From NCBI GenBank assembly GCA_946699065.1, contig CAMPDV010002098.1:1-64000 (forward strand): a stretch of 64,000 nucleotides of DNA. Direction: 5' to 3'. The translations under genes were made by a program, and so were the position numbers. The notes below the pieces were generated by a model, which saw nothing but the letters and a program-made list of their open reading frames with translations, made no database searches and was not told where the DNA came from. Positions 1 through 50,115 of this stretch are shown here, in pieces (position 1 is the stretch's first letter; each line of letters begins with the position of its first letter). This stretch comes from Loxodes magnus. Lineage: Eukaryota; Ciliophora; Karyorelictea; Loxodida; Loxodidae.

Positions 1-3000
1 CCTTGACGTCCCATAGGTCTCACCGTATATCATGACTTCCCGATACGATGAACTCTGAATCACTGGATATAGCCACAGATGTTACATAACAGTGTGACCA
101 CTCATGGTCTTCAGGTACCTGTCTGACGTCCCATAGTCTCACCGTATAATCATTACTTCCCGATACGATGAACTCTGAATCACTGGATATAGCCACAGCA
201 TATACTAACTAGTGTGACCACTCATGGTCTTACAGGTACCTGTCTTGACGTCCCATAGTCTCACCGATAATCATGACTTCCCGATACGATGAACTCTGAA
301 TCACTGGATATAGCCACAGATGATACATAACTAGTGTGACCACTCATGGTCTTACAGGTACCTGTCTTGAGCTCCCATAGTCTCACCGTATATCATTACT
401 TACCGATACGATGAACTCTGAATCACTGGATATAGCCACAGATGATACATAACTAGTGTGACCCCTCATGGTCTTACAGGTACCTGTCTTGACGTCCCAT
501 AGTCTCACCGTATAATCATGACTTCCCGATACGATGAACTCTGAATCACTGGATATAGCCACAGATGATACATAACTAGTGTGACCACTCATGGTCTTAC
601 AGGTACCTGTCTTGACGTCCCATAGTCTCACCGTATAATCATGACTTACCGATACGATGAACTCTGAATCACTGGATATAGCCACAGATGATACATAACT
701 AGTGTGACCACTCATGGTCTTACAGGTACCTGTCTTGACGTCCCATAGTCTCACCGTATAATCATGACTTCCCGATACGATGAACTCTGAATCACTGGAT
801 ATAGCCACAGATGATACATAACTAGTGTGACCACTCATGGTCTTACAGGTACCTGTCTTGACGTTCCCATAGTCTCACCGTATAATCATGACTTCCCGAT
901 ACGATGAACTCTGAATCACTGGATATAGCCACAGATATACATAACTAGTGTGACCACTCATGGTCTACAGGTACCTGTCTTGACGTCCATAGTCTCACCG
1001 TCTCATCATGACTTCCCGATACGATGAACTCTGAATCACTGGATATAGCCACAGATGATACATAACTAGTGTGACCACTCATGATCTTACAGGTACCTGT
1101 CTTGACGTCCCATAGTCTCACCGTATAATCATGACTTCCCGATACGATGAACTCTGAATCACTGGATATAGCCACAGATGATACATAACTAGTGTGACCA
1201 CTCATGGTCTTACAGGTTCCTGTCTTGACGTCCCATAGTCTCACCGTATAATCATGACTTCCCGATACGATGAACTCTGAATCACTGGATATAGCCACAG
1301 ATGATACATAACTAGTGTGACCACTCATGGTCTTACAGGTACCTGTCTTGACGTCCCATAGTCTCACCGTCTCATCATGACTTCCCGATACGATGAACTC
1401 TGAATCACTGGATATAGCCACAGATGATACATAACTAGTGTGACCACTCATGGTCTTACAGGTACCTGTCTTGACGTCCATAGTCTCACCGTATAATCAT
1501 GACTTCCGATACGATGAACTCTGAATCACTGGATATAGCCACAGATCTTACATAACTAGTGTGACCACTCATGGTCTTACAGGTACCTGTCTTGACGTCC
1601 CATAGTCTCACCGTATTATCATGACTTCCCGATACGATGAACTCTGAATCACTGGATATAGCCACAGATGATACATAACTAGTGTGACCACTCATGGTCT
1701 TACAGGTACCTGTCTTGACGTCCCATAGTCCTCACCTTATTATCATGACTTCCCGATACGATGAACTCTGAATCACTGGATATAGCCACAGCATATACAT
1801 AACTAGTGTGACCCCTCATGGTCTTACAGGTACCTGTCTTGACGTTCCATAGTCTCACCGTCTCATCATGACTTCCCGATACGATGAACTCTGAATCACT
1901 GGATATAGCCACAGATCTTACATAACTAGTGTGACCCCTCATGGTCTTACAGGTACCTGTCTTGACGTTCCATAGTCTCACCGTCTCATCATGACTTCCC
2001 GATACGATGAACTCTGAATCACTGGATATAGCCACAGATGATACATAACTAGTGTGACCACTCATGGTCTTACAGGTACCTGTCTTGACGTCCATAGTCT
2101 CACCGTATAATAATAACTTCCCTGATACGATGAACTCTGAATCACTGGATATAGCCACAGATGATACATAACTAGTGTGACCACTCATGGTCTTACAGGT
2201 ACCTGTCTTGACGTCCCATAGTCTCACCGTCTAATCTACACTTCCCGATACGATGAACTCTGAATCACTGGATATAGCCACAGATGATACATAACTAGTG
2301 TGACCACTCATGATCTTACAGGTACCTGTCTTGACGTTCCATAGTCTCACCGTATAATAATAACTTCCGATACGATGACTCTGAATCACTGGATATAGCC
2401 AGCAATATACATAACTAGTGTGACCACTCATGGTCTTACAGGTACCTGTCTTGACGTTCCCATAGTCTCACCGTATTATCATGACTTCCCGATACGATGA
2501 ACTCTGAATCACTGGATATAGCCACAGCATATACATAACTAGTGTGACCCCTCATGGTCTTACAGGTACCTGTCTTGACGTTCCATAGTCTCACCGTCTC
2601 ATCATGACTTCCCGATACGATGAACTCTGAATCACACTGGATATAGCCACAGATGATACATAACTAGTGTGACCCCTCATGGTCTTACAGGTATCCTGTC
2701 TTGACGTCCATAGTCTCACCGTATAATCATGACTTCCCGATACGATGAACTCTGAATCACTGGATATAGCCACAGATGATACATAACTAGTGTGACCACT
2801 CATGGTCTTACAGGTACCTGTCTTGACGTCCATAGTCTCACCGTATAATCATTACTTACCGATACGATGAACTCTGAATCACTGGATATAGCCACAGATG
2901 ATACATAACTAGTGTGACCACTCATGGTCTTACAGGTACCTGTCTTGACGTCCCATAGTCTCACCGTATAATCATCACTTCCCGATACGATGAACTCTGA

Positions 3001-6000
3001 ATCACTGGATATAGCCACAGATGATACATAACTAGTGTGACCACTCATGGTCTTACAGGTACCTGTCTTGACGTCCCATAGTCTCACCGTCTCATCATGA
3101 CTTCCGATACGATGAACTCTGAATCACTGGATATAGCCACAGATGATACATAACTAGTGTGACCACTCATGGTCTTACAGGTACCTGTCTTGACGTCCCC
3201 ATAGTCTCACCGTATTATCATGACTTCCCGATACGATGAACTCTGAATCACTGGATATAGCCACAGATGATACATAACTAGTGTGACCACTCATGGTCTT
3301 ACAGGTACCTGTCTTGACGTCCCATAGTCTCACCGTATAATCATGACTTCCCGATACGATGAACTCTGAATCACTGGATATAGCCACAGATGATACATAA
3401 CTAGTGTGACCACTCATGGTCTTACAGGTACCTGTCTTGACGTCCCATAGTCTCACCGTATAATCATTACTTACCGATACGATGAACTCTGAATCACTGG
3501 ATATAGCCACAGCATATACATAACTAGTGTGACCACTCATGGTCTTACAGGTACCTGTCTTGACGTCCCATAGTCTCACCGTATAATCATGACTTCCCGA
3601 TACGATGAACTCTGAATCACTGGATATAGCCACAGATGATACATAACTAGTGTGACCACTCATGGTCTTACAGGTACCTGTCTTGACGTCCCATAGTCTC
3701 ACCGTATAATCATGACTTCCCGATACGATGAACTCTGAATCACTGATATAGCCACAGATGATACATAACTAGTGTGACCACTCATGGTCTTACAGGTACC
3801 TGTCTTGACGTTCCATAGTCTCACCGTATAATCATTACTTACCGATACGATGAACTCTGAATCACTGGATATAGCCACAGCATATACATAACTAGTGTGA
3901 CCACTCATGGTCTTACAGGTACCTGTCTTGACGTCCCATAGTCTCACCGTATAATCATGACTTCCTGATACGATGAACTCTGAATCACTGGATATAGCCA
4001 CAGATGATACATAACTAGTGTGACCACTCATGGTCTTACAGGTACCTGTCTTGACGTCCCATAGTCTCACCGTATAATCATGACTTCCGATACGATGAAC
4101 TCTGAATCACTGGATATAGCCACAGATGATACATAACTAGTGTGACCACTCATGGTCTTACAGGTACCTGTCTTGACGTCCCATAGTCTCACCGTATAAT
4201 CATGACTTCCCGATACGATGAACTCTGAATCACTGGATATACCACAGATGATACATAACTAGTGTGACCACTCATGGTCTTACAGGTACCTGTCTTGACG
4301 TCCCATAGTCTCACCGTTTAATCATGACTTCCCGATACGATGAACTCTGAATCACTGGATATAGCCACAGATGATACATAACTAGTGTGACCACTCATGG
4401 TCTTACAGGTACCTGTCTTGACGTCCCATAGTCTCACCGTCTAATCTACACTTCCCGATACGATGAACTCTGAATCACTGGATATAGCCACAGATGATAC
4501 ATAACTAGTGTGACCACTCATGGTCTTACAGGTACCTGTCTTGACGTTCCATAGTCCTCACCGTATAATCATTACTTACCGATACGATGAACTCTGAATC
4601 ACTGGATATAGCCACAGATGATACATAACTAGTGTGACCACTCATGGTCTTACAGGTACCTGTCTTGACGTCCATAGTCTCACCGTATAATCATTACTTA
4701 CCGATACGATGAACTCTGAATCACTGGATATAGCCACAGATGATACATAACTAGTGTGACCACTCATGGTCTTACAGGTACCTGTCTTGACGTCCCATAG
4801 TCTCACCGTATAATCATGACTTCCGATACGATGAACTCTGAATCACTGGATATAGCCACAGATGATACATAACTAGTGTGACCACTCATGGTCTTACAGG
4901 TACCTGTCTTGACGTCCCATAGTCTCACCGTATAATCATGACTTCCCGATACGATGAACTCTGAATCACTGGATATAGCCACAGATGATACATAACTAGT
5001 GTGACCACTCATGGTCTTACAGGTACCTGTCTTGACGTCCCATAGTCTCACCGTATAATCATGACTTCCCGATACGATGAACTCTGAATCACTGGATATA
5101 GCCACAGATGATACATAACTAGTGTGACCACTCATGGTCTTACAGGTACCTGTCTTGACGTCCCATAGTCTCACCGTATAATCATTACTTACCGATACGA
5201 TGAACTCTGAATCACTGATATAGCCACAGATGATACATAACTAGTGTGACCACTCATGGTCTTACAGGTACCTGTCTTGACGTCCCATAGTCTCACCGTA
5301 TAATCATCACTTCCCGATACGATGAACTCTGAATCACTGGATATAGCCACAGATGATACATAACTAGTGTGACCACTCATGGTCTTACAGGTACCTGTCT
5401 TGACGTCCCATAGTCTCACCGTCTCATCATGACTTCCCGATACGATGAACTCTGAATCACTGGATATAGCCACAGATGATACATAACTAGTGTGACCACT
5501 CATGATCTTACAGGTACCTGTCTTGACGTCCCATAGTCTCACCGTATAATCATGACTTCCCGATACGATGAACTCTGAATCACTGGATATAGCCACAGAT
5601 GATACATAACTAGTGTGACCACTCATGGTCTTACAGGTTCCTGTCTTGACGTCCCATAGTCTCACCGTATAATCATGACTTCCCGATACGATGAACTCTG
5701 AATCACTGGATATAGCCACAGATGATACATAACTAGTGTGACCACTCATGGTCTTACAGGTACCTGTCTTGACGTCCCATAGTCTCACCGTCTCATCATG
5801 ACTTCCCGATACGATGAACTCTGAATCACTGGATATAGCCACAGATGATACATAACTAGTGTGACCCACTCATGGTCTTACAGGTACCTGTCTTGACGTC
5901 CCATAGTCTCACCGTATAATCATGACTTCCCGATACGATGAACTCTGAATCACTGGATATAGCCACAGATCTTACATAACTAGTGTGACCACTCATGGTC

Positions 6001-9000
6001 TTACAGGTACCTGTCTTGACGTCCCATAGTCTCACCGTATTATCATGACTTCCCGATACGATGAACTCTGAATCACTGGATATAGCCACAGATGATACAT
6101 AACTAGTGTGACCACTCATGGTCTTACAGGTACCTGTCTTGACGTCCCATAGTCTCACCTTATTATCATGACTTCCCGATACGATGAACTCTGAATCACT
6201 GGATATAGCCACAGCATATACATAACTAGTGTGACCCCTCATGGTCTTACAGGTACCTGTCTTGACGTTCCATAGTCTCACCGTCTCATCATGACTTCCC
6301 GATACGATGAACTCTGAATCACTGGATATAGCCACAGATCTTACATAACTAGTGTGACCCCTCATGGTCTTACAGGTACCTGTCTTGACGTTCCATAGTC
6401 TCACCGTCTCATCATGACTTCCCGATACGATGAACTCTGAATCACTGGATATAGCCACAGATGATACATAACTAGTGTGACCACTCATGGTCTTACAGGT
6501 ACCTGTCTTGACGTCCCATAGTCTCACCGTATAATAATAACTTCCTGATACGATGAACTCTGAATCACTGGATATAGCCACAGATGATACATAACTAGTG
6601 TGACCACTCATGGTCTTACAGGTACCTGTCTTGACGTCCCATAGTCTCACCGTCTAATCTACACTTCCCGATACGATGAACTCTGAATCACTGGATATAG
6701 CCACAGATGATACATAACTAGTGTGACCACTCATGATCTTACAGGTACCTGTCTTGACGTTCCATAGTCTCACCGTATAATAATAACTTCCCGATACGAT
6801 GAACTCTGAATCACTGGATATAGCCACAGCATATACATAACTAGTGTGACCACTCATGGTCTTACAGGTACCTGTCTTGACGTTCCATAGTCTCACCGTA
6901 TAATCATGACTTCCCGATACGATGAACTCTGAATCACTGGATATAGCCACAGCATATACATAACTAGTGTGACCCCTCATGGTCTTACAGGTACCTGTCT
7001 TGACGTTCCATAGTCTCACCGTCTCATCATGACTTCCCGATACGATGAACTCTGAATCACTGGATATAGCCACAGATGATACATAACTAGTGTGACCCCT
7101 CATGGTCTTACAGGTACCTGTCTTGACGTCCCATAGTCTCACCGTATAATCATGACTTCCCGATACGATGAACTCTGAATCACTGGATATAGCCACAGAT
7201 GATACATAACTAGTGTGACCACTCATGGTCTTACAGGTACCTGTCTTGACGCCCCATAGTCTCACCGTATAATCATTACTTACCGATACGATGAACTCTG
7301 AATCACTGGATATAGCCACAGATGATACATAACTAGTGTGACCACTCATGGTCTTACAGGTACCTGTCTTGACGTCCCATAGTCTCACCGTATAATCATC
7401 ACTTCCCGATACGATGAACTCTGAATCACTGGATATAGCCACAGATGATACATAACTAGTGTGACCACTCATGGTCTTACAGGTACCTGTCTTGACGTCC
7501 CATAGTCTCACCGTCTCATCATGACTTCCCGATACGATGGAAACTCTGAATCACTGGATATAGCCACAGATGATACATAACTAGTGTGACCACTCATGGT
7601 CTTACAGGTACCTGTCTTGACGTCCCATAGTCTCACCGTATTATCATGACTTCCCGATACGATGAACTCTGAATCACTGGATATAGCCACAGATGATACA
7701 TAACTAGTGTGACCACTCATGGTCTTACAGGTACCTGTCTTGACGTCCCATAGTCTCACCGTATAATCATGACTTCCCGATACGATGAACTCTGAATCAC
7801 TGGGATATAGCCACAGATGATACATAACTAGTGTGACCACTCATGGTCTTACAGGTACCTGTCTTGACGTTCCATAGTCTCACCGTATAATCATTACTTA
7901 CCGATACGATGAACTCTGAATCACTGGATATAGCCACAGCATATACATAACTAGTGTGACCACTCATGGTCTTACAGGTACCTGTCTTGACGTCCCATAG
8001 TCTCACCGTATAATCATGACTTCCCGATACGATGAACTCTGAATCACTGGATATAGCCACAGATGATACATAACTAGTGTGACCACTCATGGTCTTACAG
8101 GTACCTGTCTTGACGTCCCATAGTCTCACCGTATAATCATGACTTCCCGATACGATGAACTCTGAATCACTGGATATAGCCACAGATGATACATAACTAG
8201 TGTGACCACTCATGGTCTTACAGGTACCTGTCTTGACGTTCCATAGTCTCACCGTATAATCATTACTTACCGATACGATGAACTCTGAATCACTGGATAT
8301 AGCCACAGCATATACATAACTAGTGTGACCACTCATGGTCTTACAGGTACCTGTCCTTGACGTCCATAGTCTCACCGTATAATCATGACTTCCTGATACG
8401 ATGAACTCTGAATCACTGGATATAGCCACAGATGATACATAACTAGTGTGACCACTCATGGTCTTACAGGTACCTGTCTTGACGTCCCATAGTCTCACCG
8501 TATAATCATGACTTCCCGATACGATGAACTCTGAATCACTGGATATAGCCACAGATGATACATAACTAGTGTGACCACTCATGGTCTTACAGGTACCTGT
8601 CTTGACGTCCCATAGTCTCACCGTATAATCATGACTTCCCGATACGATGAACTCTGAATCACTGGATATAGCCACAGATGATACATAACTAGTGTGACCA
8701 CTCATGGTCTTACAGGTACCTGTCTTGACGTTCCATAGTCTCACCGTTTAATCATGACTTCCCGATACGATGAACTCTGAATCACTGGATATAGCCACAG
8801 ATGATACATAACTAGTGTGACCACTCATGGTCTTACAGGTACCTGTCTTGACGTCCCATAGTCTCACCGTCTAATCTACACTTCCCGATACGATGAACTC
8901 TGAATCACTGGATATAGCCACAGATGATACATAACTAGTGTGACCACTCATGGTCTTACAGGTACCTGTCTTGACGTTCCATAGTCTCACCGTATAATCA

Positions 9001-12000
9001 TTACTTACCGATACGATGAACTCTGAATCACTGGATATAGCCACAGATGATACATAACTAGTGTGACCACTCATGGTCTTACAGGTACCTGTCTTGACGT
9101 CCCATAGTCTCACCGTATAATCATTACTTACCGATACGATGAACTCTGAATCACTGGATATAGCCACAGATGATACATAACTAGTGTGACCACTCATGGT
9201 CTTACAGGTACCTGTCTTGACGTCCATAGTCTCACCGTATAATCATGACTTCCCGATACGATGAACTCTGAATCACTGGATATAGCCACAGATGATACAT
9301 AACTAGTGTGACCACTCATGGTCTTACAGGTACCTGTCTTGACGTCCCATAGTCTCACCGTATAATCATGACTTCCCGATACGATGAACTCTGAATCACT
9401 GGATATAGCCACAGATGATACATAACTAGTGTGACCACTCATGGTCTTACAGGTACCTGTCTTGACGTCCCATAGTCTCACCGTATAATCATGACTTCCC
9501 GATACGATGAACTCTGAATCACTGGATATAGCCACAGATGATACATAACTAGTGTGACCACTCATGGTCTTACAGGTACCTGTCTTGACGTCCCATAGTC
9601 TCACCGTATAATCATTACTTACCGATACGATGAACTCTGAATCACTGGATATAGCCACAGCATATACATAACTAGTGTGACCACTCATGGTCTTACAGGT
9701 ACCTGTCTTGACGTCCCATAGTCTCACCGTATAATCATGACTTCCCGATACGATGAACTCTGAATCACTGGATATAGCCACAGATGATACATAACTAGTG
9801 TGACCACTCATGGTCTTACAGGTACCTGTCTTGACGTCCCATAGTCTCACCGTATAATCATGACTTCCCGATACGATGAACTCTGAATCACTGGATATAG
9901 CCACAGATGATACATAACTAGTGTGACCACTCATGGTCTTACAGGTACCTGTCTTGACGTCCCATAGTCTCACCGTCTAATCTACACTTCCCGATACGAT
10001 GAACTCTGAATCACTGGATATAGCCACAGATGATACATAACTAGTGTGACCACTCATGTCGTCTTACAGGTACCTGTCTTGACGTCCCATAGTCTCACCG
10101 TATAATCATCACTTCCCGATACGATGAACTCTGAATCACTGGATATAGCCACAGATGATACATAACTAGTGTGACCACTCATGGTCTTACAGGTACCTGT
10201 CTTGACGTTCCATAGTCTCACCGTATAATCATGACTTCCCGATACGATGAACTCTGAATCACTGGATATAGCCACAGCATATACATAACTAGTGTGACCA
10301 CTCATGGTCTTACAGGTACCTGTCTTGACGTCCCATAGTCTCACCGTATAATCATGACTTCCCGATACGATGAACTCTGAATCACTGGATATAGCCACAG
10401 ATGATACATAACTAGTGTGACCACTCATGGTCTTACAGGTACCTGTCTTGACGTCCCATAGTCTCACCGTATAATCATGACTTCCGATACGACTGAACTC
10501 TGAATCACAGGATATAGCCACAGCATATACATAACTAGTGTGACCACTCATGGTCTTACAGGTACCTGTCTTGACGTCCCATAGTCTCACCGTATAATCA
10601 TGACTTCCCGATACGATGAACTCTGAATCACTGGATATAGCCACAGATGATACATAACTAGTGTGACCACTCATGGTCTTACAGGTACCTGTCTTGACGT
10701 CCCATAGTCTCACCGTATAATCATGACTTCCCGATACGATGAACTCTGAATCACTGGATATAGCCACAGATGATACATAACTAGTGTGACCACTCATGGT
10801 CTTACAGGTACCTGTCTTGACGTCCCATAGTCTCACCGTATAATCATGACTTCCCGATACGATGAACTCTGAATCACTGGATATAGCCACAGATGATACA
10901 TAACTAGTGTGACCACTCATGGTCTTACAGGTACCTGTCTTGACGTCCCATAGTCTCACCGTATAATCATGACTTCCCGATACGATGAACTCTGAATCAC
11001 TGGATATAGCCACAGATGATACATAACTAGTGTGACCACTCATGGTCTTACAGGTACCTGTCTTGACGTCCCATAGTCTCACCGTATAATCATGACTTCC
11101 CGATACGATGAACTCTGAATCACTGGATATAAGCCACAGATGATACATAACTAGTGTGACCACTCATGGTCTTACAGGTACCTGTCTTGACGTCCCATAG
11201 TCTCACCGTATAATCATGACTTCCCGATACGATGAACTCTGAATCACTGGATATAGCCACAGATGATACATAACTAGTGTGACCACTCATGGTCTTACAG
11301 GTACCTGTCTTGACGTCCCATAGTCTCACCGTTTAATCATGACTTCCCGATACGATGAACTCTGAATCACTGGATATAGCCACAGATGATACATAACTAG
11401 GTGTGACCACTCATGGTCTTACAGGTACCTGTCTTGACGTCCCATAGTCTCACCGTCTAATCTACACTTCCCGATCACGATGAACTCTGAATCACTGGAT
11501 ATAGCCACAGATGATACATAACTAGTGTGACCACTCATGGTCTTACAGGTACCTGTCTTGACGTTCCATAGTCTCACCGTATAATCATTACTTACCGATA
11601 CGATGAACTCTGAATCACTGGATATAGCCACAGATGATACATAACTAGTGTGACCACTCATGGTCTTACAGGTACCTGTCTTGACGTCCCATAGTCTCAC
11701 CGTAATAATCATGACTTCCCGATACGATGAACTCTGAATCACTGGATATAGCCACAGATGATACATAACTAGTGTGACCACTCATGGTCTTACAGGTACC
11801 TGTCTTGACGTCCCATAGTCTCACCGTATAATCATGACTTCCCGATACGATGAACTCTGAATCACTGGATATAGCCACAGATGATACATAACTAGTGTGA
11901 CCACTCATGGTCTTACAGGTACCTGTCTTGGACGTCCCATAGTCTCACCGTATAATCTTGACTTCCCGATACGATGAACTCTGAATCACTGGATATAGCC

Positions 12001-14729
12001 ACAGATGATACATAACTAGTGTGACCACTCATGGTCTTACAGGTACCTGTCTTGACGTCCCATAGTCTCACCGTATAATCATGACTTCCCGATACGATGA
12101 ACTCTGAATCACTGGATATAGCCACAGATGATACATAACTAGTGTGACCACTCATGGTCTTACAGGTACCTGTCTTGACGTCCCATAGTCTCACCGTATA
12201 ATCATGACTTCCCGATACGATGAACTCTGAATCACTGGATATAGCCACAGATGATACATAACTAGTGTGACCACTCATGGTCTTACAGGTACCTGTCTTG
12301 ACGTCCCATAGTCTCACCGTATAATCATGACTTCCCGATACGATGAACTCTGAATCACTGGATATAGCCACAGATGATACATAACTAGTGTGACCACTCA
12401 TGGTCTTACAGGTACCTGTCTTGACGTCCCATAGTCTCACCGTATAATCATGACTTCCCGATACGATGAACTCTGAATCACTGGATATAGCCACAGATGA
12501 TACATAACTAGTGTGACCACTCATGGTCTTACAGGTACCTGTCTTGACGTCCCATAGTCTCACCGTATAATCATGACTTCCCGATACGATGAACTCTGAA
12601 TCACTGATATAGCCACAGATGATACATAACTAGTGTGACCACTCATGGTCTTACAGGTACCTGTCTTGACGTCCCATAGTCTCATCCGTATAATCATGAC
12701 TTCCCGATACGATGAACTCTGAATCACTGGATATAGCCACAGATGATACATAACTAGTGTGACCACTCATGGTCTTACAGGTACCTGTCTTGACGTCCCA
12801 TAGTCTCACCGTATAATCATGACTTCCCGATACGATGAACTCTGAATCACTGGATATAGCCACAGATGATACATAACTAGTGTGACCACTCATGGTCTTA
12901 CAGTTACCTGTCTTGACGTCCCATAGTCTCACCGTATAATCATTACTTACCGATACGATGAACTCTGAATCACTGGATATAGCCACAGCATATACATAAC
13001 TAGTGTGACCACTCATGGTCTTACAGGTACCTGTCTTGACGTCCCATAGTCTCACCGTATAATCATGACTTCCCGATACGATGAACTCTGAATCACTGGA
13101 TATAGCCACAGATGATACATAACTAGTGTGACCACTCATGGTCTTACAGGTACCTGTCTTGACGTCCCATAGTCTCACCGTATAATCATGACTTCCCGAT
13201 ACGATGAACTCTGAATCACTGGATATAGCCACAGATGATACATAACTAGTGTGACCACTCATGGTCTTACAGTACCTGTCTTGACGTCCCATAGTCTCAC
13301 CGTATAATCATGACTTCCCGATACGATGAACTCTGAATCACTGGATATAGCCACAGATGATACAACACTAGTGTGACCACTCATGGTCTTACAGGTACCC
13401 TGTCTTGACGTCCCATAGTCTCACCGTATTATCTCTACTTCCCGATACAATGAACTCTGAATCACTGGATATAGCCACAGCATATACAACACTAGTGTGA
13501 CCACTCATGGTCTTACAGGTACCTGTCTTGACGTCCCATAGTCTCACCGTATTATCTCTACTTCCCGATACAATGAACTCTGAATCACTGGATATAGCCA
13601 CAGATGATACATAACTAGTGTGACCACTCATGGTCTTACAGGTACCTGTCTTGACGTTCCATAGTCTCACCGTATAATCATTACTTACCGATACGATGAA
13701 CTCTGAATCACTGGATATAGCCACAGCATATACATAACTAGTGTGACCACTCATGGTCTTACAGGTACCTGTCTTGACGTCCATAGTCTCACCGTATAAT
13801 CATTACTTACCGATACGATGAACTCTGAATCACTGGATATAGCCACAGCATATACATAACTAGTGTGACCACTCATGGTCTTACAGGTACCTGTCTTGAC
13901 GTCCCATAGTCTCACCGTATAATCATGACTTCCCGATACGATGAACTCTGAATCACTGGATATAGCCACAGCATATACATAACTAGTGTGACCACTCATG
14001 GTCTTACAGGTACCTGTCTTGACGTCCCATAGTCTCACCGTATAATCATGACTTCCCGATACGATGAACTCTGAATCACTGGATATAGCCACAGATATAC
14101 ATAACTAGTGTGACCACTCATGGTCTTACAGGTACCTGTCTTGACGTCCCATAGTCTCACCGTATAATCATGACTTCCCGATACGATGAACTCTGAATCA
14201 CTGGATATAGCCACAGATGATACATAACTAGTGTGACCACTCATGGTCTTACAGGTACCTGTCTTGACGTCCCATAGTCTCACCGTATTATCATGACTTC
14301 CCGATACGATGAACTCTGAATCACTGGATATAGCCACAGATGATACATAACTAGTGTGACCACTCATGGTCTTACAGGTACCTGTCTTGACGTCCCATAG
14401 TCTCACCGTCTAATCTACACTTCCCGATACGATGAACTCTGAATCACTGGATATAGCCACAGATGATACATAACTAGTGTGACCACTCATGGTCTTACAG
14501 GTACCTGTCTGACGTCCCATAGTCTCACCGTATAATCATTACTTCCCGATACGATGAACTCTGAATCACTGGATATAGCCACAGCATATACATAACTAGT
14601 GTGACCACTCATGGTCTTACAGGTACCTGTCTTGACGTCCCATAGTCTCACCGTATAATCATGACTTCCCGATACGATGAACTCTGAATCACTGGATATA
14701 GCCACAGATGATACATAACTAGTGTGACA
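1..14729 (-). other. Left part of the WD40 array, frame broken by many indels
   Basis: The units are the same as elsewhere, but 1-2 nt insertions and deletions interrupt the frame. Examples are an extra G at ~26, a lost T in TTGACG at ~122, a lost C before the ATG-encoding stretch at ~14,729, and many in the first 4 kb. The longest frame left intact is 10,054-11,163. Indels hit different points of the unit with no shared position, which resembles raw long-read error more than mutation. The stretch 1-4,440 repeats 4,441-8,870 at about 36 units, with landmark stops at 4,318 and 8,748, and at 2,231 and 6,654. From ~6.6 kb on it matches the region after 47.8 kb. Whether these breaks exist in the organism cannot be told from sequence. 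Confidence 0.8.
10054..11163 (-). CDS. WD40 blade run in the indel-rich left part (369 codons)
   Basis: This is the longest frame that survives in the left part, about nine blades, nearly all H-D-Y with one D-D-Y. One blade near 10,506 has S15 changed to Cys (AGT to TGT). Both ends are set by indels (near 10,058 and 11,131), not by a true start or stop. The same order, including the Cys blade, recurs at 54.3-56.0 kb, where the frame is longer. It is best seen as part of the array and not as a gene. Confidence 0.4.
   Translation of the reverse strand: MVTLVMYHLWLISSDSEFIVSGSHDYTVRLWDVKTGTCKTMSGHTSYVSSVAISSDSEFIVSGSHDYTVRLWDVKTGTCKTMSGHTSYVSSVAISSDSEFIVSGSHDYTVRLWDVKTGTCKTMSGHTSYVSSVAISSDSEFIVSGSHDYTVRLWDVKTGTCKTMSGHTSYVSSVAISSDSEFIVSGSHDYTVRLWDVKTGTCKTMSGHTSYVYAVAISCDSEFSRIGSHDYTVRLWDVKTGTCKTMSGHTSYVSSVAISSDSEFIVSGSHDYTVRLWDVKTGTCKTMSGHTSYVYAVAISSDSEFIVSGSHDYTVRLWNVKTGTCKTMSGHTSYVSSVAISSDSEFIVSGSDDYTVRLWDVKTGTCKTT

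Positions 14730-50115
<35,386 letters not shown>

Noticed and set aside
476-482. Splice sites (TTACAG/GT on the plus strand, CAG/GTACCT on the minus strand)
   Set aside because: They recur in every unit as a by-product of the T-G-T-C codons, and no intron-like change of frame or composition is present in the clean block.
488-497. CRE-like TGACGTC site
   Set aside because: It matches seven of eight bases but is fixed by the D33-V34-K35 codons and present hundreds of times, with no promoter context.
1-14729. Programmed frameshifting at the many 1-2 nt indels
   Set aside because: Indels occur at unrelated points of the unit without a shared slippery motif and cluster in sharply bounded zones, as expected of sequence error.
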